Shown: piece by piece, positions 42,896 to 49,585 of the stretch
Numbering within the stretch: position 1 is the stretch's first letter
Layout: every line of letters begins with the position of its first letter
NCBI GenBank assembly: GCA_028280305.1
Contig: JANQMC010000012.1
Coordinates: forward strand, 62,001-126,000
Direction of reading: 5' to 3'
Source of the DNA: Pelagibius sp.
GTDB lineage: Bacteria; Pseudomonadota; Alphaproteobacteria; Kiloniellales; Kiloniellaceae
Length of the DNA stretch: 64,000 nucleotides
Translations under genes and position numbers: made by a program
Notes under the pieces: model-generated
What the model saw: only the letters and a program-made list of their open reading frames with translations
What the model was told of the DNA's origin: nothing
Databases searched by the model: none

Positions 42896-44080
42896 ATGAA
42901 GAGCTACAAAGAACACTTCAGCCGCGCGCTGCAGGCTGCGCCGGGCCGTCTGCATTTCGCGGCCCACAGCCATCACCTCTGGCCGGATGTCAGTTTTGAT
43001 GCCCAGGTCGCCTGCTGGGAGGATGCAGCACGGCTGGCTGACCGCAAATGGGATCACGTTTTCGGCGAGGTGGTGCCGGATGCTCAGCGTCGGATCGCCA
43101 AGGTGCTGAACCTGTCACAGCCGGCGGCGATCGCTTTTGCGCCGAACACCCACGAATTCCTGCGCCGTCTTCTGTCCTGCCTGCCGGCGGATCGCGCGCC
43201 GAGGATTCTCACCAGCGACGGCGAGTTTCACAGCTTCACACGCCAGATTGCCCGCCTTGAAGAGGAGGGGCTGGTTGCCGTGACACGGGTGCCGGTAGAA
43301 CCCTTCGGCAGTTTCGCCGAGCGCTTCCTTGCAGCCGCAGAGGCGGCGCAGGGGGTGACGGACTTCGATCTGATCTACGTCAGCCAGGTCTTCTTCAACT
43401 CCGGCTTTGCGATCGAAGCCCTCGACGACTTGGTGCACGGGTTGCCGGTGGGGGGTTCCTTTGTGGCCATCGACGGCTATCACGGTTTCCTGGCACGGCC
43501 CACCGATCTCTCGGCTGTCGAGGCGCGCGTGTTCTATCTCTCCGGCGGTTACAAATATGCCATGGCGGGCGAGGGGGTCTGTTTTCTCCATGCGCCCGAG
43601 GGCTACGGGCCGCGGCCACGCGACACCGGATGGTATGCGGCTTTTGGCGCCCTGGAGCAGACGGCAGGGTCGGGCGTGGCTTATGCCGGGGATGCCGGGC
43701 GCTTTCTGGGCGCGACCTTCGATCCAGTGGGCATCTATCGCCTGCGGGCCGTCCTGACGATGCTGAACGATCTGGGCCTCGGGGCGTCTGAGATCCACGA
43801 TCATGCAGTCGCCCTTCAACATCTCTTCATCGAGGGCGTGACGCGGGCCGATCTGAAGCATCTGCCTGCGGAGACGCTGTTGCTCGACCCGCGGGCTGAG
43901 CCCTGCGGACAGTTTCTGACCTTTGATCTTGGAGAGGCGGTCGCGGCATCCTTGCAAAGCCGGCTATTGGCCGAAGAGGTCATAACCGACCAGCGCGGCG
44001 GACGGCTGCGCTTCGGTTTTGGCATCTATCAGGACGCCGATGATGTTGAGAAGCTGCTTGATCGGCTGACCCGGCTCTAG
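42896..44080 (+). CDS. Aminotransferase class V-fold PLP enzyme, kynureninase-like
   Basis: A 394-residue fold-type I PLP enzyme. The Asp that binds the pyridine nitrogen is in FVAIDGYHGF and the Schiff-base Lys is in YLSGGYKYAMAGEGVCFL. The N-terminal LHFAAHSHHLWPDV and the AFAPNTHEFLRRLLSCL region resemble kynureninase-related class V enzymes but are not identical to the classical KynU signature. It lies 6 bp downstream of tryptophan 2,3-dioxygenase, so cleavage of kynurenine to anthranilate is the natural hypothesis. A cysteine-desulfurase- or isopenicillin-epimerase-like activity is the alternative. No kynurenine formamidase gene is present here. Confidence 0.82.
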   Translation: MKSYKEHFSRALQAAPGRLHFAAHSHHLWPDVSFDAQVACWEDAARLADRKWDHVFGEVVPDAQRRIAKVLNLSQPAAIAFAPNTHEFLRRLLSCLPADRAPRILTSDGEFHSFTRQIARLEEEGLVAVTRVPVEPFGSFAERFLAAAEAAQGVTDFDLIYVSQVFFNSGFAIEALDDLVHGLPVGGSFVAIDGYHGFLARPTDLSAVEARVFYLSGGYKYAMAGEGVCFLHAPEGYGPRPRDTGWYAAFGALEQTAGSGVAYAGDAGRFLGATFDPVGIYRLRAVLTMLNDLGLGASEIHDHAVALQHLFIEGVTRADLKHLPAETLLLDPRAEPCGQFLTFDLGEAVAASLQSRLLAEEVITDQRGGRLRFGFGIYQDADDVEKLLDRLTRL

Positions 44081-44096
44081 CGGCCCGAGACGACCG

Positions 44097-44696
44097 TCAC
44101 TTCTGTTCGTAGGGTTCTTCGCCGTCCAAAGGCAGGATGCAGGTGAGGCGCTTGGCGCGCTCTTCGGCGAGAGCCTGATCGGAGAAGGTCTCCTTGCAGA
44201 TCGTGATACCGATCAGTGCGTCAGGGGTGCCGTCTGTCCCCATCAGGGGCAACAGCATGCGCTCCCCATAACCCGGCTGCCGCCATTCATGATAGAGCCT
44301 GCCGATCACCAGGCAGATAGCGGGCCTTTCCACACAGGCCAGAAAGTAGCGCCGAACCCGCTCCAGGGCGTCCGGTGCCACGGTTTCCTCGAGTGTTCTG
44401 CCGACCAGCGAGGCGTCGTAGCGGGCGCGGATGTTCTCGCCCTCCAGCCGATAACGGAGTTGCCGGCTTTCCCTCTCGTAATCCATCAACCAGATGTCGG
44501 GCAGCAGGGCGGGAAAGTTTTCCGGCTTCAGGCTCTCGCGTCGCGGGGGCCGGCTGCCGCTGCCGGCGGCGATCCAGGTGTCCGCCATCTGAGCGGCTTC
44601 AGCCGAGGCCAGATAGTTTTTGGCTCTGACAGCGGCTTCCTGCCACCGCGGGAAAGACAGCATCGGTAAAGGCACTCTTCCTTGGTGAAACGGCAT
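44097..44696 (-). CDS. PAS-domain protein (PAS_5-like)
   Basis: A 199-residue protein with a single PAS-like domain at about 55-175: LKPENFPALLPDIWLMDYERESRQLRYRLEGENIRARYDASLVGRTLEETVAP and RMLLPLMGTDGTPDALIGI. Such stand-alone domains are common in Rhodospirillales and Rhizobiales. There is no output domain, so it is perhaps a sensor partner of unknown signal. The start is uncertain: ATG 44696, GTG 44675 (too close to AAGGA) or ATG 44663. It is convergent with the PLP enzyme, with only 16 bp between. Confidence 0.75.
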   Translation of the reverse strand: MPFHQGRVPLPMLSFPRWQEAAVRAKNYLASAEAAQMADTWIAAGSGSRPPRRESLKPENFPALLPDIWLMDYERESRQLRYRLEGENIRARYDASLVGRTLEETVAPDALERVRRYFLACVERPAICLVIGRLYHEWRQPGYGERMLLPLMGTDGTPDALIGITICKETFSDQALAEERAKRLTCILPLDGEEPYEQK

Positions 44697-44861
44697 GTCA
44701 GAGAGAATCGTCCCAAGCCGCTTCTATAGCACGGATCGTATTTGGGCCGATGCCTTGCGCCTGGAATTCTCGACGCAGCGAGCGAATTGTTTTTGCACAA
44801 AGAATTTCTTCCGGAGCGCCGTCGTGGGGTTTCCGGGGACCGGTAATTCCGCAAACTAGGA

Positions 44862-44899
44862 CAGAAAAGAGGGGCGCAGTGTCGCCACTGCGCCCCTCT
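44862..44899 (-). terminator. Intrinsic terminator of tRNA-Asn
   Basis: On the minus strand AGAGGGGCGCAGTG pairs perfectly with CACTGCGCCCCTCT (plus-strand arms 44868-44881 and 44886-44899) around a 4-base loop, followed by TTTTCTGT. It starts ten bases after the 3' end of tRNA-Asn. A 14-bp stem and T run make it one of the strongest terminators in the window. Confidence 0.9.
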
Positions 44900-44908
44900 C
44901 TGTCATAT

Positions 44909-44984
44909 TGGCTCCGCGGGCAGGACTCGAACCTGCGACAAGGTGGTTAACAGCCACCTGCTCTACCAACTGAGCTACCGCGGA
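44909..44984 (-). tRNA. tRNA-Asn (anticodon GTT)
   Basis: Read on the minus strand it begins TCCGCGGTAGCTCAG and ends with an encoded CCA. The acceptor arm TCCGCGG pairs with CCGCGGA, D-loop contains TTGGTAG, the anticodon stem is GGTGG/CCACC with loop CTGTTAA (anticodon GTT), and the T-arm has GGTTCGAGTCC. All cloverleaf parts are intact, 76 nt including CCA. Confidence 0.97.
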
Positions 44985-45521
44985 TCAGGAATGGCCGCTG
45001 ACCAAGTCACCCCGAATCAGCGAAGCGCGGTTATATCAAACCCCTGTCTGGGCTGCAAAGAATTTACAACACAATTTTCAGGGCTTTGTCACGCCCCGGC
45101 GACCACCGCAAGAAGGCATTCGGCGACGGACAGGTAGGAAGAGTTCGGCATATGGAACCAGCGCAGGAATTCCGCTGTCGTCATCTCGCCCGAAAGCCAG
45201 CGCTCCAGAAACATCTTACTCACCGGATGCAGCCTGTCGGGCAGGCAGATGAGGATGTCTTCCCTGATTTTCCAGTCTCCCCTTGGTTCCGCCACATGGC
45301 TGTGACGTCGGACGAGAAGCAAATGATCTTCGGCTGTTGCCCCCAAACACTGTCCCAAGAGTGTAAGGCGATCCCTGTCTTTTTGGTAAAGAAATGCAGA
45401 AGTTCATGTTTTGTTCTTGATTGATTGCAGCCGCTTGAGTAAATTCCCTGTCTGGCGAGCGGCCGGTGCGGAAACCCGCGACAGCCGCCGAAATCAACCA
45501 AGCGACAGGGAGAAGCCGCGC
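44985..45521. other. Region between tRNA-Asn and small membrane ORF
   Basis: About 540 bp. It should contain the tRNA-Asn promoter on the minus strand. The only candidate gene is a minus-strand ORF at 45089-45358, listed separately with low confidence. The rest shows no coding character, strong hairpin or repeat. Confidence 0.4.
45089..45358 (-). CDS. Doubtful small ORF, hypothetical
   Basis: Encodes 89 residues containing DILICLPDRLHPVSKMFLERWLSGEMTTAEFLRWFHM, a pattern that looks like amphipathic helices and thus protein-like. The C terminus is hydrophobic (AECLLAVVAGA). There is only a weak AGGGAT before ATG 45358 as ribosome binding site. No family recognised; it may be spurious. Confidence 0.35.
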   Translation of the reverse strand: MGQCLGATAEDHLLLVRRHSHVAEPRGDWKIREDILICLPDRLHPVSKMFLERWLSGEMTTAEFLRWFHMPNSSYLSVAECLLAVVAGA

Positions 45522-45665
45522 ATGAGCAACTTCGGGATGAACGAGATCGAGCCGCCGCTTTGGGAGCGTCTGGCGAGCGGCCTGGCAGCTTTCGGAACCT
45601 TCGCTTTCTTCTTCAGCGCTGTCGGCTATGGCTGGTACAGCCTGCTTCTGGCTATGGCGCAGTAA
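45522..45665 (+). CDS. Small single-pass membrane protein
   Basis: A 47-residue ORF: acidic N terminus (MSNFGMNEIEPPLWERL) followed by a hydrophobic helix (AAFGTFAFFFSAVGYGWYSLLLAMAQ). GACAGGGAGAAG provides a ribosome binding site about eight bases before the ATG. The composition resembles many real small membrane proteins, but no family can be named. A longer frame from 45411 lacks coding character. Confidence 0.5.
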   Translation: MSNFGMNEIEPPLWERLASGLAAFGTFAFFFSAVGYGWYSLLLAMAQ

Positions 45666-45732
45666 GCACCAGGGCAGATGTATCGGATGATTGGAGAGCT
45701 GGTTGCGGAGGGCTTCGGCGCTGGCCGCAGCC

Positions 45733-45806
45733 TGGAGGCCCGGGCCGGAATCGAACCGGCGTGCAAGGATTTGCAATCCTCTGGATAACCACTCTCCCAC
45801 CGGGCC
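45733..45806 (-). tRNA. tRNA-Cys (anticodon GCA)
   Basis: On the minus strand GGCCCGG pairs with CCGGGCC in the acceptor arm, the discriminator base is T as required for tRNA-Cys, and CCA is encoded. The anticodon stem GAGGA/TCCTT carries loop TTGCAAA with anticodon GCA. The T-arm has GGTTCGATTCC. Total 74 nt including CCA. Confidence 0.97.
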
Positions 45807-46067
45807 GCGGCAGGCGGGCAGAAGCTATACTGCCCGGCCCTGGCTGGGTCAAGCTGGCAACTGGCGGTCTTGACCGGTGTTTCGGCAAGGGCTTTTGTCC
45901 GGCTGCGGGGGAGCGTTTTGGCGTTCAGTTTCGTTGTTTTCTTTGACCTTCGCGCCTATAAGTCCATCTGATAGGAAGCACAGAGGGTTTGCACTTCTCG
46001 CAGAGCGTTCGGGCTTACGAATGCTGATTGCGCGGGTGCCGGCCCCAGCCAGGGCGCGGAAGGTGAC

Positions 46068-46724
46068 ATGGTTGATTTTGCAGCAGCACGCCTGAACATG
46101 GTCGAGAGCCAGATCCGCACCAACAAGGTTACGGATTTGCGGGTGATCGAGGCATTTGAAGCGATGCCGCGCGAACAGTTTGTCGAAGACGCCTTGCAGG
46201 GGATTGCCTACGTCGACGAGGACCTGGAAGTCTCGCCGGGCCGTTATCTCATGGAACCGATGGTGCTGGCGCGGCTGCTTCAGGCCGTTGCGCCGGGCCC
46301 GTCCGACATGGTTCTGGATATCGGTTGTGCGACAGGTTATTCGACAGCGGTGCTGGCTGGATTGGCCGAGACGGTGGTCGGGCTGGACAAAGACCGCGGC
46401 ATGGTGGAGCAAGCGAACCGCACGCTCAACGCACTGGATCTCGATAATGCCGTTGTTGTCGAGGCCCCTTTGGAAGGCGGCTATGCCAAGCAGGCGCCTT
46501 ACAACGTCATTCTGCTGCAAGGCGCCGTGAGCGAGGTGCCGGCGGCCATCAAAGAGCAGTTGGCCGAGGGCGGACGCCTGGCAGCGGTTGTCATCGACGA
46601 GGCGGGGATCGGGCGGGCGACGCTGATCCAGCGTTCCGGTAACATCTTCGCGGCGCGGATTCTCTTCGATGCCGCGACACCTCTTTTGCCGGGCTTTGAA
46701 AGAGAAGTCGGTTTCGTATTCTGA
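46068..46724 (+). CDS. Protein-L-isoaspartate O-methyltransferase-like protein
   Basis: A 218-residue class I methyltransferase of the Pcm family. The N-terminal helix NMVESQIRTNKVTDLRVIEAFEAMPREQFV and the repair-enzyme-like GRYLMEPMVLARLLQ region are typical, and SAM motif I is MVLDIGCATGYSTAVLAGL at about 85-103. Alphaproteobacterial genomes often carry this divergent Pcm copy directly upstream of a tolC-like gene, as here (about 165 bp). Whether it repairs isoaspartate is not known. ATG 46068 is preceded by GGAAGGTGAC, an acceptable ribosome binding site. Confidence 0.85.
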   Translation: MVDFAAARLNMVESQIRTNKVTDLRVIEAFEAMPREQFVEDALQGIAYVDEDLEVSPGRYLMEPMVLARLLQAVAPGPSDMVLDIGCATGYSTAVLAGLAETVVGLDKDRGMVEQANRTLNALDLDNAVVVEAPLEGGYAKQAPYNVILLQGAVSEVPAAIKEQLAEGGRLAAVVIDEAGIGRATLIQRSGNIFAARILFDAATPLLPGFEREVGFVF

Positions 46725-46889
46725 CATCTGGAGCCTGTTGCCTGCTGGGGGCTGCGGCGCAATGTTCTTGATGTTTGTGGGCTTAGTGGGTTGGGACGCT
46801 TTGCGATTCCCAAAACGACTCACCTTCGATGCAATCCTACCGGGCGGCCAGATCCGGCACCCGGCAACAAGGCAGGGAGAGAATCTCGC

Positions 46890-48353
46890 ATGAGGTCACC
46901 GACTGTTGGCCGGCGGCATGGTTTGTCGCTAGGAAAGCTTATCCTTGGAAAGCAAACCATTGAGCACACCCAGCAGCGTAACCGCAGGACCGAGTTCTCC
47001 GCTGCGGCGGTCATGATGGCCGGGCTGATTTGGGCACCCGTCGGGCTGCAGGCGCAGACCCTGGAAGAAGCGCTCATCCAGGCTTATCAGTCAAATCCGA
47101 CCTTGGCGGCCGCCCGTGCCGAGTTGCGGTCGATCAACGAGGCGGTGCCCCAGGCCTTGGCCAACTGGCGTCCGCTGGTGGAGGCTACGGGATCGGCCGG
47201 CCAAGGTACCGACAGTTTTGAGCAGCCGACCGAGCGCGATAACGTCGGGCGCAGCCCGGTGACCGGTGACCTGACCCTTACGCAGCCGTTGTATCGGGGC
47301 GGGCGTACCGTCGCCGGCACCGAGCGAGCGGAAAACGAGGTTCTGGCCCAGCGCGCTTTTCTGGCCGACAGCGAGCAGACAGTGTTGCTTGACGGCGTCA
47401 CGGTCTACGCCGATGTCTGGCGCGATCAGTCGGTTCTGGAATTAAACCTGAACAACGAACAGGTCCTGGCCCGTCAGCTGGAGGCTACCCAGGACCGCTT
47501 CGAGGTCGGCGAGGTGACCCGGACCGACGTGGCGCAGTCGGAAAGCCGCCTGTCTTCCGCCACCGCTGACCGGATCCAGGCCCAAGGCAGTCTTTCCACC
47601 AGCCGGGCGGCCTTCGAGAACGTGATCGGCGTTTTTCCGCAACTCCTTGAACAACCACCGGGACCCGGCGCGCTGCCGCCGGATCAGGCCGCGGTCGTTT
47701 CTGCGGCGGAGGAGGCGAATCCTCTGGTTCTGGCGTCTGAGTTCACCGAGCTGGCGGCCTTGCGAAACGTGCGTGAGGTCGAGGGCGAATTGCTGCCCGA
47801 GGTGAACTTGCAAGGGCAATTGAGCTATCAGCACGAGAGCGCGTCCCGCAACAGCGAAAGCCGTGGCGCCGAAGTACTTGCCCAGGTGCGGATACCGCTT
47901 TACCAGCAGGGCTCGGTATCGAGTCGGGTCCGGGAGGCCAAGCAGATCGCCAGCCAGCGCCGCTTGCAGGTCCGCGAGGCGCTGCGGCAGGCCCGTGAGG
48001 ATGCGATTTCTGCTTGGGAGAACCTGCAGACGGCGCAGGCGCAGATCCAGGCTTTCCAGGAGGCCGTGCGGGCCAACGAGATCGCCTTGGAGGGCGTACG
48101 CCAGGAAAATGCGGTCGGGGCGCGTACGGTCCTGGATGTCCTGGACGCGGAGCAGGAATTGCTCGATGCCCAGGTAAACCTGGTCGGCGCTCAGCGTGAC
48201 GAAGTTGTTGCAAGCTATGAGGTTTTGACGGCCGTCGGCCGTATGACCGCCGGGGATTTGGGCCTTCCGGCTGAAATCTACGACCCGGAGACCGATTATC
48301 GTGAAGTCCGGGACTCCTGGTTCGGCTTGTCGGCGCCGGGCGCTCCCGAATAA
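46890..48353 (+). CDS. tolC: TolC-family outer-membrane efflux protein
   Basis: A 487-residue type I secretion/efflux outer-membrane factor. After a basic leader and hydrophobic segment (AAAVMMAGLIWAPVGLQAQ, residues about 38-56) comes TLEEALIQAYQSNPTLAAARAELRSINEAVPQALANWRPLVEATG, the typical start. The duplicated coiled-coil halves show VGEVTRTDVAQSESRL and VGARTVLDVLDAEQELLDAQVNLV. It would form the trimeric channel for drug efflux or protein secretion. The leader before the signal is unusually long (about 37 residues). ATG 46890 has GGCAGGGAGAG upstream; the frame is open to 46791 but that part is not protein-like. Confidence 0.9.
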   Translation: MRSPTVGRRHGLSLGKLILGKQTIEHTQQRNRRTEFSAAAVMMAGLIWAPVGLQAQTLEEALIQAYQSNPTLAAARAELRSINEAVPQALANWRPLVEATGSAGQGTDSFEQPTERDNVGRSPVTGDLTLTQPLYRGGRTVAGTERAENEVLAQRAFLADSEQTVLLDGVTVYADVWRDQSVLELNLNNEQVLARQLEATQDRFEVGEVTRTDVAQSESRLSSATADRIQAQGSLSTSRAAFENVIGVFPQLLEQPPGPGALPPDQAAVVSAAEEANPLVLASEFTELAALRNVREVEGELLPEVNLQGQLSYQHESASRNSESRGAEVLAQVRIPLYQQGSVSSRVREAKQIASQRRLQVREALRQAREDAISAWENLQTAQAQIQAFQEAVRANEIALEGVRQENAVGARTVLDVLDAEQELLDAQVNLVGAQRDEVVASYEVLTAVGRMTAGDLGLPAEIYDPETDYREVRDSWFGLSAPGAPE

Positions 48354-48459
48354 TCCGTCTTATGGTTAACAGAAAATTTCCGCTTTCCCCTTAAGCAGTG
48401 TTACAAGACCGTTCTGTTAACGTGGCTTTCCGGGCCTTAGGGGACTTAGTGGTTTAGGA

Positions 48460-49446
48460 ATGTCGGAAGACCAAAACGAACCGACAATGGAGGAAATTCT
48501 TGCCTCCATTCGGCGGATTATCTCTGAGGACGAGCCAGACGAAGAGGCCGCGGCGAAGAAGAAGGCCGAGGGCGAAGCGGAAGCCGTTGCCGAGGAAAAG
48601 CCGGAGGCTGATACCCCCGATCAGCAGAGCGAATCCGGATCGGAACCCGATCCGGCGCCCGAGGCGGAGCCCGCACCCGCGCCGGCTGAACCCGAACCGC
48701 CGGCAGAATCCGCTGTACCGTCGGGGCCACCGCCGTCGGGTGCCGACAACATCCTTGATCTGACCAAGATGGTTTCGGAGGACGGCAGCATCGTCGATCT
48801 AGAGAAAGAAGCCGCGGAATCGGGGGCGGAGACGCCTCCGGAAGCCGAGGCGGAGCCCGATCCGGAGCCTGCGCCCGAGCAGGACGAAGCGCCGGAGCCG
48901 GCTGCCGAAGAGGCGGCCCCGGAAGCGGATGCCGAACCCGAAGCCGAAGCACAGCCTGAACCGGAAGAAGAGCCGGCAGCCGAGGCCGAACCGGTTCCTG
49001 AGCCCGAAGCCGAACTGGAACAAGAGCCGGAGGCGGAAGCCGAGCCCGCGCCTGAAGCCGAAGAAGAAGCGGCAGCCGCGGCCGAGCCGGAACCGGAGCC
49101 CGAACCCGCCGCTGAAGCAGAGCCAGAGGCGGAGCTTGTGGCCGAAGCCGCCGAGCCCAGCGAAGCGGGAACCGACTTGGCGGCGCCCGGTATCGAAAGC
49201 GAGGTTGTCTCCGCCGCCACAGCCGCGGCCGCCACCGCCTCGTTGACGGCTGTCACCAAGGCGGCCATGGCCAACCAGCAGCCGGACGGCATCGCCATCG
49301 GCGGCGGTCGGACCTTGGAGGAGCTTGTGCGGGCCTCCCTGGTGCCCGAACTCAAAGGCTGGCTGGACGAAAATCTCCCCGATCTGGTAGAACGGATCGT
49401 CCGTGAGGAGATCAAGAAGATGGTACGACGCGCCGAGGATCAGTAG
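48460..49446 (+). CDS. popZ: Polar organizing protein PopZ (DUF2497)
   Basis: A 328-residue protein of the alphaproteobacterial PopZ family. The N-terminal helix EPTMEEILASIRRIISEDE binds client proteins, a very long Glu/Pro/Ala-rich acidic linker occupies about residues 25-235, and the C-terminal helices RTLEELVRASLVPELKGWLDENLPDLVERIVREEIKKMV drive oligomerisation. PopZ forms a matrix at the cell poles and anchors ParB and the chromosome origin. The linker is much longer than in Caulobacter PopZ (total about 177 residues). It lies upstream of valS as is common in the class. Confidence 0.93.
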   Translation: MSEDQNEPTMEEILASIRRIISEDEPDEEAAAKKKAEGEAEAVAEEKPEADTPDQQSESGSEPDPAPEAEPAPAPAEPEPPAESAVPSGPPPSGADNILDLTKMVSEDGSIVDLEKEAAESGAETPPEAEAEPDPEPAPEQDEAPEPAAEEAAPEADAEPEAEAQPEPEEEPAAEAEPVPEPEAELEQEPEAEAEPAPEAEEEAAAAAEPEPEPEPAAEAEPEAELVAEAAEPSEAGTDLAAPGIESEVVSAATAAAATASLTAVTKAAMANQQPDGIAIGGGRTLEELVRASLVPELKGWLDENLPDLVERIVREEIKKMVRRAEDQ

Positions 49447-49452
49447 GCCGGG

Positions 49453-49472
49453 CCGCCTAACAGGCGGTTTTT
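49453..49472 (+). terminator. Intrinsic terminator after popZ
   Basis: CCGCCT (49453-49458) and AGGCGG (49462-49467) form a 6-bp GC-rich stem with a 3-base loop followed by TTTTT (49468-49472), seven bases after the popZ stop. valS therefore probably has its own promoter in the next about 110 bp. Confidence 0.75.
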
Positions 49473-49585
49473 GATGGGGCCTGCCGTATGGCGCAAACCC
49501 CTACCATCTGATATCCACATTCCGAAAATTCATCCCGGGCGCTGAATTGCGCGCGCCCGGCGACACTTCAAGAGGATCGCCAGCT

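Noticed and set aside
44909-45806. Integrated element between the two tRNA genes
   Set aside because: No integrase, no duplicated tRNA 3' end and no shift in base composition large enough to claim an island.
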